In this document: piece after piece, positions 41,945-51,100 of the stretch
Numbering within the stretch: the first letter of the stretch is position 1
Layout of the letters: each line of letters begins with the position of its first letter
From: CAIZGX01 sp964385405
GTDB taxonomy: Bacteria; Bacteroidota; Bacteroidia; Flavobacteriales_D; Sanyastnellaceae
Length of the DNA: 64,000 nucleotides
Assembly: GCA_964385405.1 (NCBI GenBank)
Contig: CAYLOT010000004.1
Coordinates: 1-64,000 of the forward strand
Direction: 5' to 3'
Translations under genes and position numbers: made by a program
The notes under the pieces: generated by a model
What the model was told of the DNA's origin: nothing
Databases searched by the model: none
What the model saw: the letters and a program-made list of their open reading frames with translations, nothing else

Positions 41945-42775
41945 ATGAAAAGATATTTGTTGTTTTTACTACTTGCTTCTATTACTCTGATTACTTGCAA
42001 GCAATCGGATCCAGAGGATGTTTTGGGTCGTCAGGGCGATGTGGTAGACTTCGCTGGACGAAAATGGGACATCAAATACAGCAATACACCTGTAGGTCCG
42101 GGACCAAACAATTTCTCTCGTCTATATGACGATGTGTGGGTTGATGAAAACGGATACTTACACTTGACCATTGCGAAGCATGGTGATACGTGGTATTCTT
42201 CGGAAGTAGTTGGACAAGATAACTTGGGTTATGGAACGTATATTTTTACGATTCAGGCAGATCCAATGTCTTTCTCCGAAAACGTGGTGCTTGGTCTGTT
42301 TACCTGGGATAATAATACATTTCTTACTCAAGCCAATAGCGAGGTAGATATTGAATTTTCGAAATGGGGAGATACAACATCTGAAGAACCCACAACCTTT
42401 TCAGTTCAGCCAGTTAGTTTCGGAGCGTATTATCCAGAGAGAACGCGTGAGCGTTTTATTGATCCAGATATTCTGAAAGGTGTTACAACGCACATGTTTA
42501 ATTGGACCGACACGTTAATTACTTGGTACAGTTATGCGGGTGAGGACTATGAGAACGCAGCACCTATTGCAACTTGGTCTTTCAATTTGAATAACCCTCC
42601 ACGAGTGAAACAAGAAGGGAATCAAACCTCTCAACCCATTGTTATTCCTGCTCCCGGAGCTACAACCAATTGTCGCATGAATTTTTGGACATTGCCTTAT
42701 TCGAACATAGGTCCGAACAATGGATTGCAGCACGAAGTGGTGATTCGCGATTTCAAGTACATTCCGATGCAATGA
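41945..42775 (+). CDS. GH16-family lipoprotein
   Basis: This 276-aa lipoprotein (lipobox LITCKQ, Cys 18) has a GH16 jelly-roll. The catalytic motif is SEVDIEFSKWG (Glu133, Asp135, Glu137; E-x-D-x-E form without the beta-bulge insertion). It differs clearly from the secreted laminarinase upstream and belongs to another GH16 subgroup, so its bond preference may differ (for example mixed-linkage glucan). It is the last gene of the glucan operon, 1 bp after GH3. gmhA, with its own -7 box, follows. Confidence 0.82.
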   Translation: MKRYLLFLLLASITLITCKQSDPEDVLGRQGDVVDFAGRKWDIKYSNTPVGPGPNNFSRLYDDVWVDENGYLHLTIAKHGDTWYSSEVVGQDNLGYGTYIFTIQADPMSFSENVVLGLFTWDNNTFLTQANSEVDIEFSKWGDTTSEEPTTFSVQPVSFGAYYPERTRERFIDPDILKGVTTHMFNWTDTLITWYSYAGEDYENAAPIATWSFNLNNPPRVKQEGNQTSQPIVIPAPGATTNCRMNFWTLPYSNIGPNNGLQHEVVIRDFKYIPMQ

Positions 42776-42781
42776 TTGCTG

Positions 42782-42789
42782 TAAATTCG
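42782..42789 (+). promoter_or_regulatory. Predicted -7 box of gmhA
   Basis: TAAATTCG ends 4 nt before the ATG at 42794 and lies just after the glucan operon's last stop, suggesting separate control of gmhA. Confidence 0.5.
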
Positions 42790-42793
42790 CAGC

Positions 42794-43360
42794 ATGATCG
42801 TTCAGAAACATTTTGAAGAAGCGCATCAGTTGCTTTCGCAATTGTTGGCTTCGCCTGACTTTTTATCTTCAGTAAACAACAGCGCGCAATGTATGTCTTC
42901 TCAATTGAAATTGGGTAAGAAGATTATGTCTTGCGGTAATGGTGGAAGCATGTGCGATGCTATGCATTTCGCTGAAGAGCTATCAGGAAGATACCGCGAT
43001 AATCGTCCGGCTATTGCAGCTATGAGCATCTCAGATCCTTCACATATGTCGTGCGTAGGAAATGATTACGGTTATGACTTTGTTTTTTCGCGTATGGTTG
43101 AGGCCATAGGAAATGAAGGTGATGTGTTGTTGGCGATTTCAACCAGTGGAAATTCAGCCAATGTGTTGAAGGCGGCTGAAGCCGCGAAAGCAAAGGGAAT
43201 GAAAGTTATTGCCCTAACGGGAAAAGACGGCGGTAAACTGGCTGCGTTGTGCGACTTCGAAGTGCGTGTTCCATGGATGGGCTACGCCGATCGTATTCAA
43301 GAGATTCACATTAAAGTCATTCATAGTTTTATTGACTTCATTGAAAAAAATATTGACTAA
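42794..43360 (+). CDS. gmhA: Sedoheptulose-7-phosphate isomerase
   Basis: The enzyme makes D-glycero-D-manno-heptose 7-phosphate from sedoheptulose 7-phosphate, the first step to ADP-heptose for lipopolysaccharide. The 188-aa SIS-domain protein has the GmhA marks CGNGGSMCDAMHFAEELSGRY and ISTSGNSANVL, a conserved GNDYGYDFVF segment, and HIKVIHSFIDFIE at the end. Length is normal. It is followed 8 bp later by the PhnA-type gene. Confidence 0.93.
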   Translation: MIVQKHFEEAHQLLSQLLASPDFLSSVNNSAQCMSSQLKLGKKIMSCGNGGSMCDAMHFAEELSGRYRDNRPAIAAMSISDPSHMSCVGNDYGYDFVFSRMVEAIGNEGDVLLAISTSGNSANVLKAAEAAKAKGMKVIALTGKDGGKLAALCDFEVRVPWMGYADRIQEIHIKVIHSFIDFIEKNID

Positions 43361-43368
43361 TTAAAGAA

Positions 43369-43947
43369 ATGACTACAGAACAAAAGCTGCATGCACGCAG
43401 CAACGGAAGTTGCGAATTGTGCGAGTCGAAGCAGAGTTTATCAGTGTATGAAGTTCCACCTCATTCAGACGGAAATGAAGACGAAACTATATTAGTTTGT
43501 GAAGTGTGTAAGGCACAACTGGAAAAACGCGCTGCGTTGGATGCAAACCATTGGGGTTGTTTAAATACAAGCATGTGGAGCGAAGTTCCTGCGGTGAAGG
43601 TTGTTTCATGGAGAATGTTGAATCGTTTGAAAACGAATTCATGGGCTGCCGATGCGATTGATATAATGTATTTGGAAGAAGATCAATTGACATGGGCACG
43701 TGCTGCTGGAGACGAAGAAGATTCAGGAGAAGTGGAATTTCACAAAGATTCAAACGGAGCCATTTTACAAAACGGAGATACGGTTACTCTGATTAAAACA
43801 TTGGAAGTAAAAGGTTCGCAAGTGAAAGCGAACGTTGGTGTTGCCGTAAGAAACATTCGTTTGGTTCACGACAACATTGAGCAGATTGAAGGAAAGATTG
43901 ACGGTCAGCAGATTGTGATTTTAACCAAATTTGTGAAGAAGTCTTAG
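43369..43947 (+). CDS. PhnA/YjdM-type zinc-ribbon protein
   Basis: This 192-aa protein has an N-terminal zinc ribbon with two Cys pairs (CELCE and CEVCK). The C-terminal PhnA domain has the signature KDSNGAILQNGDTVTLIKTLEVKGS. Despite the family name, a role in phosphonate use is not established for most members. A central 90-residue region is an addition compared with the roughly 110-aa E. coli form. It is probably co-transcribed with gmhA and ends at the terminator at 44011. Confidence 0.85.
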   Translation: MTTEQKLHARSNGSCELCESKQSLSVYEVPPHSDGNEDETILVCEVCKAQLEKRAALDANHWGCLNTSMWSEVPAVKVVSWRMLNRLKTNSWAADAIDIMYLEEDQLTWARAAGDEEDSGEVEFHKDSNGAILQNGDTVTLIKTLEVKGSQVKANVGVAVRNIRLVHDNIEQIEGKIDGQQIVILTKFVKKS

Positions 43948-44010
43948 ACAAGTTATTTCAATACAATATACTCTGAATCGCTCGTTTAGTAGGGGTTCCA
44001 GAAAGAGAAG

Positions 44011-44046
44011 CAAGAAGGTTATGGCATATGACTTTCTTGTTTTTTC
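44011..44046 (+). terminator. Intrinsic terminator after the PhnA-type gene
   Basis: CAAGAA at 44011-44016 pairs with TTCTTG at 44034-44039, with further inner pairing (GT/AC), followed by a run of six T at 44040-44045. Confidence 0.65.
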
Positions 44047-44079
44047 GTTTTATTGAAAAGTCATTTGCAAGAAAAAATT

Positions 44080-45615
44080 ATGCTTGCAAAAACATTTGGC
44101 AGCGCTGTTCACGGCGTGAATGCCTACCTCATTACGATTGAAGTTCATGCCGACAAGGGAACGTTGGTGAACATGGTTGGACTTCCAGATACCTCTGTAA
44201 AAGAGGCGCAGCAACGGATTCGAGCGGCGTTCACCAATTCTGGAATGAAGAATCCGATTCGGAATTACACCATTAACATGGCGCCTGCAGATATTCGAAA
44301 AGAAGGAACGGCATATGACTTACCTCTCGCACTGGGCCTTTTAGCGGCTACCGAACAAATTCCGAGTGAAGCGCTTTCGAAGTATATTATTATGGGTGAG
44401 TTGTCGTTAGACGGAAGTATTCGTCCGATTAAAGGTGTTCTGCCCATGGCCATTCAGGCGAAGCGTGATGGCTTTGAAGGGATTATTGTTCCCATTGAAA
44501 ACGCACCCGAATGTGCGGTAGTCGATGGATTAAAAATCTATGGATCTCCGTGCATTTTAGATGTCGTGAATTTTTTCAAAGGTGAAGGAAAGTTGGAAGA
44601 ATTTCCATTCGAAAAAGAAAAATTTCAGTCGTTGCAGACGCAACATTTTGCGTTGGATTTTACTGATGTAAAAGGACAAGAAAATATTAAGCGTGCGTTT
44701 GAAATAGCAGCAGCGGGCGGACACAACCTTATTCTCATTGGTCCGCCAGGCGCCGGAAAGACAATGTTGGCGAAGCGTCTTCCTTCCATACTTCCACCTT
44801 TGTCGTTAGACGAAGCGTTGGAGACCACGAAGATTCACAGCGTAGCTGGAAGATTGAGAAAACACGATGCATTAATTGTGAATCGACCGTTTAGAAGTCC
44901 CCATCACACCATCTCTGATGTCGCGCTCGTGGGCGGAGGGTCGTATCCTCAACCTGGAGAGATTTCGTTGGCGCACAACGGTGTTTTGTTCTTAGATGAA
45001 TTGCCAGAATTCAAGCGAACAGTGTTAGAGGTTATGCGTCAACCCTTGGAAGATCGTAACGTAACTATTTCTCGCAGTAAGTTCAGTGTGGAATATCCTG
45101 CAGGCTTCATGTTGGTGGCTTCCATGAACCCTTGTCCCTGTGGTTACTTTAATCATCCGGAAAAAGAATGCACGTGTGGTTCGGGCGTGGTACAGCGTTA
45201 TTTGAGCAAAGTGAGTGGACCGCTTTTGGATCGTATTGATTTGCATGTTGAAGTGACGCCGGTTCCGTTTGCGCGTTTGCATGAGCAGCGCGCGGGTGAG
45301 CGCAGTGTGGGCATTCGCGAGCGTGTTACGCGGGCAAGAGAACTTCAGTCGAAGCGATTCAGTGTGAGTAGAACGAATTACAACGCGCAGATGAATACAC
45401 AAGAGTTGAAGGCGCATTGCGCTTTGGACGAAGCCAGTTCCGAGTTGTTGAAGTTGGCCATGAATAAGCTGCAACTTTCGGCGAGAGCATATGAACGCAT
45501 CTTGAAAGTTGCTCGCACCATTGCCGATTTAGCAGCTTCAGAAAAAATCCAAAGCGAACACATCTCAGAAGCCATTCAGTATAGAAGTTTAGACCGTGAG
45601 AATTGGGGTGGGTAA
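44080..45615 (+). CDS. YifB-family Mg chelatase-like AAA ATPase
   Basis: This 511-aa protein is related to ComM, a helicase that aids branch migration during natural transformation in other bacteria. It has an N-terminal ChlI-like domain (FGSAVHGVNAYLITIEV), a Walker A loop GPPGAGKTMLAKR (about 222-234), Walker B LFLDELPEF, and a Cys cluster CPCGYFNHPEKECTC. A C-terminal Mg-chelatase domain follows. The TTG-started longer frame is rejected because the family begins at MLAKTFG. Convergent with the MbnH gene, with 4 bp between stops. Confidence 0.93.
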   Translation: MLAKTFGSAVHGVNAYLITIEVHADKGTLVNMVGLPDTSVKEAQQRIRAAFTNSGMKNPIRNYTINMAPADIRKEGTAYDLPLALGLLAATEQIPSEALSKYIIMGELSLDGSIRPIKGVLPMAIQAKRDGFEGIIVPIENAPECAVVDGLKIYGSPCILDVVNFFKGEGKLEEFPFEKEKFQSLQTQHFALDFTDVKGQENIKRAFEIAAAGGHNLILIGPPGAGKTMLAKRLPSILPPLSLDEALETTKIHSVAGRLRKHDALIVNRPFRSPHHTISDVALVGGGSYPQPGEISLAHNGVLFLDELPEFKRTVLEVMRQPLEDRNVTISRSKFSVEYPAGFMLVASMNPCPCGYFNHPEKECTCGSGVVQRYLSKVSGPLLDRIDLHVEVTPVPFARLHEQRAGERSVGIRERVTRARELQSKRFSVSRTNYNAQMNTQELKAHCALDEASSELLKLAMNKLQLSARAYERILKVARTIADLAASEKIQSEHISEAIQYRSLDRENWGG

Positions 45616-45619
45616 GGGA

Positions 45620-46651
45620 TTAATGAAACGCCGGATTATTCACGAACTCCATGTCTGTTAGAGTTTTCAAGAAGGCTACGATGTCTTCCATTTCCTGCTG
45701 AGTCATTCTGCCTTTTACTGCAAAGTATAAGTTCGGGTCGAGGTTTGCGCTATAATGGAATCCGGTATTGTAGTGCTCGACACATTCCAACAAGGTTTGG
45801 AATCTACCGTCGTGCATGTAGGGTCCGGTCAATTCAACATTTCGCAGTGAAGGAGTTTTGAATTTTCCTTTGTCACTTTCGTTGAGCGTAATGAGATACC
45901 TACCTTCATCAACTGAGATACTATCCAATCCTGTGTTACGGAATTCAAAGTCGCTGAACGTGGATCCCATGGAATGACAGTGCACACAATCTCCTTTATC
46001 CATATCCTCAAAGATTGCCTTACCATTCAATTCTTGAGCACTCAACAACACTTCTCCGCGCATGTATTGGTCATATTTCGAATTGCCTGAAATAAGCGTC
46101 CGTTCGAATTGAGCAATTGCACGCATGATATTTTGAGAAGTTACCTCGGAACTTCCGAATGCTGCTTTGAAGAGTTCCGGATATTCAGCATGTGCATTCA
46201 ATTCAGCCACGGCATTGGCCATAGTTTCGTGCATCTCAATCGGGTTAGTGATTGGCCCCATGACTTGGCTTTCCATTCCGTTCGCACCACCGTCCCAAAA
46301 GAATTTTGTTTGCCATCCTAAGTTAACGAGAGGCATGGCATTTCGTGGACCTTGCTCTCCAGTAATACCCGTGCTAAATTGATTAGGATCTGTAAATGCG
46401 AATTCTTGCAAATGACAACTCGCGCAACTCTGAGTATTGTCACCAGATAGAATAGGGTCGTAGAATAGGCGCTTACCTAGCGCCACTCCTTCAACGGTTA
46501 GCGGGTTCGTGGAAGGAATAATCATTGGTGCAAGACCTTCCGGAATAACTAAGTTGTATGGTGTAGCTTTAGGAGTTTCTTCTTCCCCTTTGTCGCAAGC
46601 AACAAAAATTAATGGAAGCACAAAAACTATTGCGACAATTATTTTCTTCAT
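45620..46651 (-). CDS. Diheme peroxidase of the MauG/MbnH type, lipoprotein
   Basis: This 343-aa exported diheme protein carries two c-type heme sites, CASCH (Cys76-His80) and CVHCH (Cys222-His226), and a lipobox (IFVAC, Cys 19). On its own it would be annotated as cytochrome c peroxidase. The coupled MbnP gene upstream (4-bp overlap) instead suggests the MbnH branch, which oxidises a tryptophan in its partner. It probably works in the periplasm on MbnP rather than mainly on hydrogen peroxide. Confidence 0.85.
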   Translation of the reverse strand: MKKIIVAIVFVLPLIFVACDKGEEETPKATPYNLVIPEGLAPMIIPSTNPLTVEGVALGKRLFYDPILSGDNTQSCASCHLQEFAFTDPNQFSTGITGEQGPRNAMPLVNLGWQTKFFWDGGANGMESQVMGPITNPIEMHETMANAVAELNAHAEYPELFKAAFGSSEVTSQNIMRAIAQFERTLISGNSKYDQYMRGEVLLSAQELNGKAIFEDMDKGDCVHCHSMGSTFSDFEFRNTGLDSISVDEGRYLITLNESDKGKFKTPSLRNVELTGPYMHDGRFQTLLECVEHYNTGFHYSANLDPNLYFAVKGRMTQQEMEDIVAFLKTLTDMEFVNNPAFH

Positions 46652-47397
46652 TCTTGTAAAAATACAAATGCACTAGCAGAAAATGCGTTTGGGAAGTTTG
46701 CGCGAAGCGCATTAATCCATGGAATATCTGCGGCGGAGAGACTTTGGCGATTGTTATTCCCTGTGAAGGCAATCGTGTTCGGATTGCTATACAATTTATT
46801 TAAATCGAATTGGATATTAATCACTGATGAGTTGCGGTCTACGTGCAGTTCTATTGGCAAAGAGATTGGTGCTAATGCGCGATCTGTGCCATAATGGTAG
46901 ATAAGTGGCTGTTCGGTTCCTGAAGTGCTTGAGATAAAGTAGCCCTCATGTTTGAAGAAAATGTAGCCGGTGTTCCATGTCCAGATCATTCCATACATAG
47001 GATCTAAATCTCCTGCTTGGTCCCCGCTATGATTATGCAATGAGTCTACACCTAAGTTGAATTCTAATGAAGTGTAATGTCCGTCTGGAATTTCCACCTG
47101 ATCAAGTTGCATGGAAGCCGGAATGGAGTGATCAATAAGCTCATGTCCGTACAATTCAACACGATCCCCATTTTCATTAACCAGTTTCATATGGGAAATG
47201 TAGTATTTCAACATGTAGGCATTGTATGCCTCTCCTGCGTTGTTGATGTAGGTGCTATCGAGATGAAATTCATTTTCACCAATTACATTAAATACATTCA
47301 CACGGGTGTAGGATTTACATTTTGTATCGAGGTCCTTTCTGCAAGCGGAAATAGTTATGATACAGAGAGTAATAAGTAAAAGTCCAAATTGTTTCAT
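46648..47397 (-). CDS. MbnP-family copper-binding lipoprotein
   Basis: This 249-aa lipoprotein (lipobox ITISAC, Cys 19) has the MbnP domain: a beta-sandwich with YYISHMKLV, LEFNLGVDSLHNH, and MYGMIWTWNTGYIFFKHEG. The last holds the conserved Trp residues and is the region expected to be modified. In characterised pairs MbnH converts a Trp of MbnP to kynurenine and MbnP binds copper. The ATGA overlap with the diheme gene fits that pairing. There is no sign of methanobactin synthesis nearby, so a general copper role is likely. Confidence 0.83.
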   Translation of the reverse strand: MKQFGLLLITLCIITISACRKDLDTKCKSYTRVNVFNVIGENEFHLDSTYINNAGEAYNAYMLKYYISHMKLVNENGDRVELYGHELIDHSIPASMQLDQVEIPDGHYTSLEFNLGVDSLHNHSGDQAGDLDPMYGMIWTWNTGYIFFKHEGYFISSTSGTEQPLIYHYGTDRALAPISLPIELHVDRNSSVINIQFDLNKLYSNPNTIAFTGNNNRQSLSAADIPWINALRANFPNAFSASAFVFLQE

Positions 47398-47401
47398 AAT
47401 T

Positions 47402-47409
47402 CAAAAATA
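47402..47409 (-). promoter_or_regulatory. Predicted -7 box of the mbnP-mbnH operon
   Basis: TATTTTTG on the minus strand (47409 to 47402) matches TAnnTTTG and ends 4 nt before the ATG at 47397. Confidence 0.5.
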
Positions 47410-47456
47410 ACATGAATTGTGTTGGACATTCGATTTATATCGAAATTTGCATTTAC

Positions 47457-47529
47457 GCCCCTGTAGTTTAACAGGATAAAACGGCCGTTTCCTAAACAGC
47501 TAATCCGTGTTCGAGTCACGGCGGGGGTA
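47457..47529 (+). tRNA. tRNA-Arg (anticodon CCU)
   Basis: The 73 bases fold as a tRNA. The acceptor stem pairs 47457-47463 with 47522-47528 (two G-U wobbles). The D arm is GTTT/AAAC with GG in the loop. The anticodon loop TTCCTAA carries CCT at 47491-47493. The T arm is CCGTG/CACGG with the loop TTCGAGT, and the discriminator is A47529. CCA is not encoded. The third pair of the anticodon stem is a C-A mismatch (47486 with 47498). It would read AGG codons. Confidence 0.88.
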
Positions 47530-47550
47530 TTTTCTAACCCAGTACATGTG

Positions 47551-47558
47551 TATTTTCG
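47551..47558 (+). promoter_or_regulatory. Predicted -7 box of the thioesterase gene
   Basis: TATTTTCG ends 4 nt before the ATG at 47563, favouring that start over the upstream GTG at 47548. It lies 22 bp after the tRNA. Confidence 0.5.
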
Positions 47559-47562
47559 CTAC

Positions 47563-48114
47563 ATGAATGCGAAAACAGTCGAGAATTCAGTAACTACCAT
47601 CACAGAGCTTATGGTTCCGGCATATGCTAATTTCAGCGGAAAGGTGCATGGAGGTACTCTCCTTTCAATTATGGATAAAGTGGCCTATGTGGCCGCTGCA
47701 AAACATTCTGGAGGCTATTGCGTTACCGTTGCCGTGGAAGGTGTAGAATTTTTAAATCCAGTTGAAGTGGGTGAACTCGTTTCGTTCAAGGCTTCTGTGA
47801 ACTATGTGGGCAATACAACCATGATTGTTGGCATTCGTGTGGAATCGCTCAATCCGAAAACTGGTGTTGTGAAGCATACCAATTCATGCTATTTTACTAT
47901 GGCCGCAAAAGATGAAAATGGCGCCCTTATGCAAGTTCCGGAACTTATTTTAGAAAGCGAAGATCAAATTAGAAGATTTTGTGAAGGAAGAGTGCTGCGC
48001 GATTATTCAAAGAAAAAACGCGATTTACTGAAGTCAGATTTGAAGGGATTGACATACGCTCAGCTTATTGAACAATGCGGCGAAGAACGTTGCGTCGTAA
48101 ACATTAAAGATTAA
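47563..48114 (+). CDS. Acyl-CoA thioesterase, hotdog fold (YciA/BACH-like)
   Basis: This 183-aa hotdog protein probably hydrolyses acyl-CoA thioesters in the cytoplasm. It has the family stretch MVPAYANFSGKVHGGTLLSIMDKVAYVAA, with the usual G-x-hGG helix and catalytic Asp, and VEFLNPVEVGELVSFKASV. A basic 50-residue C-terminal extension (RDYSKKKRDLLKSDLKG) is not part of the hotdog core. Substrate chain length cannot be read from sequence. The next gene starts 9 bp downstream. Confidence 0.87.
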   Translation: MNAKTVENSVTTITELMVPAYANFSGKVHGGTLLSIMDKVAYVAAAKHSGGYCVTVAVEGVEFLNPVEVGELVSFKASVNYVGNTTMIVGIRVESLNPKTGVVKHTNSCYFTMAAKDENGALMQVPELILESEDQIRRFCEGRVLRDYSKKKRDLLKSDLKGLTYAQLIEQCGEERCVVNIKD

Positions 48115-48123
48115 TTCGTTCGA

Positions 48124-51100
48124 ATGCGATCGCTGCTTATTTTGTTTATTTGCGCGCTTTCGCTTCATTCCTCTGCTCAGTCGAAAAGAGCGGTTGTTCT
48201 TCTTCCAAACGTCAATTGTATTTCGCTCGACACCTCCATCGTTCGTCCAAGTTCCATTCAGGTTATTTATAAAAATGAAATTTTAAAATCCGGCTATCGC
48301 TATACCGTCCATGCCCAAATGCTTCTGCGAGATACGTTGTTGAGCGACACACTTTGGGTGAATTACGAAACGCTAAACCTTCCTTACAACGCTTTTTTAC
48401 AAATGTATGAGCCGCAGTATGGAAAACGGGATGTCTTTCAATTCGGCTCCATTCAAGCACCACAAACTGAACGATCTTACGATGCAATTCAGAAAAGTGG
48501 TTCCATCACACGCGGGGTATCACTCGGAAATCAACAGGACCTCGGTGTACAAAGCTCCTTGAACCTTCAACTTACAGGTAAAATAGCCAACCGGTTCCAA
48601 TTACTCGCTTCCATTTCCGACAACAACATACCCGTTAATTCTTCAGGAAGTACGCAGCAATTTCAAGAGTTTGACCAGGTTTTCATTCAACTTACAGATA
48701 AACAAAACAAGATTATCGCGGGAGATTTTACCCTGCCTCTTCGAACACATTACTTCATGAAATACACCAAGCGCGGTTTGGGTGTATTCGTTCAAAATAC
48801 AAGTGAAATAAGAGCAGAAGGAATTTTGAAAAGTGAAGCTTCCGTTTCTATTTCGAAGGGTAAATTCAATCGGCAGAGTATTCTAGGGGTGGAAGGAAGT
48901 CAAGGTCCCTATCGCCTGCAAGGCGCCCAAGGCGAGACCTACATCACCGTTCTCGGTGGCACCGAAGACGTTTATATAGATGGGAAGAAACTAATTAGAG
49001 GACAAGATCAAGATTACCTTATTGATTACAACACAGCAGAAATAATTTTCACTCCGCGAAATCGAATAACAAAAGACAAACGTATTGTGGTGGAATTTCA
49101 ATACAGCGACAGACAGTATGCTCGTCCATTGGTTACAGCTGATTTCGAATATACCACGAATAAGGGAACGACATACATTCAGTTTTTTCAAGAGCTCGAC
49201 GCGAAGAATCAACCGTTGCTTCAAACACTTACAGCCGAAGATCGGGCAACTCTTGCCCAAGCAGGCGACGCATTTTCTGCTGCGACTGTTAGCGGAATTG
49301 ACAGTACAGGATTCCAGTCAGATCGTGTGATGTATGCTCAAGTAGATACGCTTTCATTCACAAACGTTTTAGTTTATTCAACAGATGCAACTGTTGCCGT
49401 CTTTACTGCGAATTTTACTTTTGTTGGAAATGGAAACGGCAATTACATTGAAAACGGTTTCTCTTCTTATGGAAAAGTTTTTAAATGGGTAGCCCCTATA
49501 GACGGTGTAAAACAAGGAAACTACGAACCCGTTCAACGCCTTACTGCGCCGCGAAGGCAGCGCATGGTTGTGGCAGGACATACCGCAAAATGGGGAACAG
49601 AAAAGAATTCATGGACAATGAATGTGGAAGGCGCTTATTCCGATGTCGATGCCAATACATTTTCCAGTTTGAACGATCGAAACAATCAAGGTTTTGCAAT
49701 TAAAGCCAACGTCAAAGAGAAAATTTCAAGTGTGAAGGAGGGCCGTGCATGGCTTTGGGAGGTGAATACAGAGAATCTGTCTTCTACTTTTTCGCGCATC
49801 GAACGTTTTCGTGAAGTTGAGTTTGAACGAAACTGGAATGTTCAAACAATACTGAGAAGTGGCGAGAGCGAGTGGATTTCCGAAGCGAAAGTGAGTCGTC
49901 AAATAGAACCCGGAAAGCACATCACTGTGAGTGGAGCGCATTATGAAATAGGAAATATTTTTGAAGCGAACAGAGCAAAGGTTTTAGTGAATGCGAATGT
50001 CTTTGAACGTACAAAAATTCAAATAGACGCTTCTGCGCTAGAAACTTCCGGCGCAACAACTTCTTCCTTCATTCGTCAGAAAGCCCATTTGTACAGGGAA
50101 GGCAAGCGTTTTACTTTTGGAATTCGCGACGAGCAAGAGCTGAACACATTTGCTGTTGCACAACAGTCATATAAGTTTTTCGACGGTGAAGCGTACTTCC
50201 GTTCAACGGATACAACACACCGTGCATTCAAACTTTTTGTTCGAAATAGAAAAGATTATGCGTTCATCGTTAACGGTGTAACGCCTATTTCAACCGCGAA
50301 TAACTACGGAGTTGAATTTCGAAACACAACAAAGGGAGGAAGTTATTTCGCAGTTACAGCAAGTAACCGACAACTGATTTCACTGAACAGTCTTGCACTC
50401 ATTAAACCCTTGAGTAGTTTGTTAGGACGCATTGAATTTCGCACGCCTCAGAGTAAATGGATTCAAATGAATTTGTTCTACGAGACATCGAGTGGTCTTG
50501 AAGCGAAGCAAGCCTTCATCTATGCTGAAGTACCAGCTGGACAAGGTGTGTATGTCTGGAATGACTATAACGATAACGGAGTTAAAGAACTTTCGGAATT
50601 CGAAGTGGCGGCGTTCGCCTACGAAGCAAACTATGTTCGCTTGCCTGTTCAAACAACAGAATACCAAAGCATCTACACAACATCATTTACTTCTTCGTTG
50701 AACGTGAATCCGCGTCAGTTAAAGAATAAAAATACATTTTTATACAACGCACTTAAATCATGGAGTACGCAGTTAATGAGTCGCGCTGAACGGAAATCAA
50801 CATTCGGGGGATTGGAACACATTTCGCCTCTGTATGACAATGAAACCTATTTAGTTTCTGCTGGAAATGTTTTACGCGGCACGTTGTTTTATCGCAAGTC
50901 GGATCCGAACTTCAGCGCCGATTTCACCACGCAACAAGTCATGAACAAGGCGTTTCTTCTTTCCGGATTTGAAACACGCATTGAGCAATCTCAAGTTTTG
51001 AATTTTAGAAAGTCCATTGAATCGAGCACCCAAGTTTTACTTCAACTGTCTTCGGGAAAGAAAGAGACGTCATCGGATTTCTTAGCAACGCGAAACTTTA

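Noticed and set aside
45620..46651. Plain cytochrome c peroxidase
   Set aside because: Heme motifs alone would allow it, but the coupled MbnP gene favours the MauG/MbnH branch.
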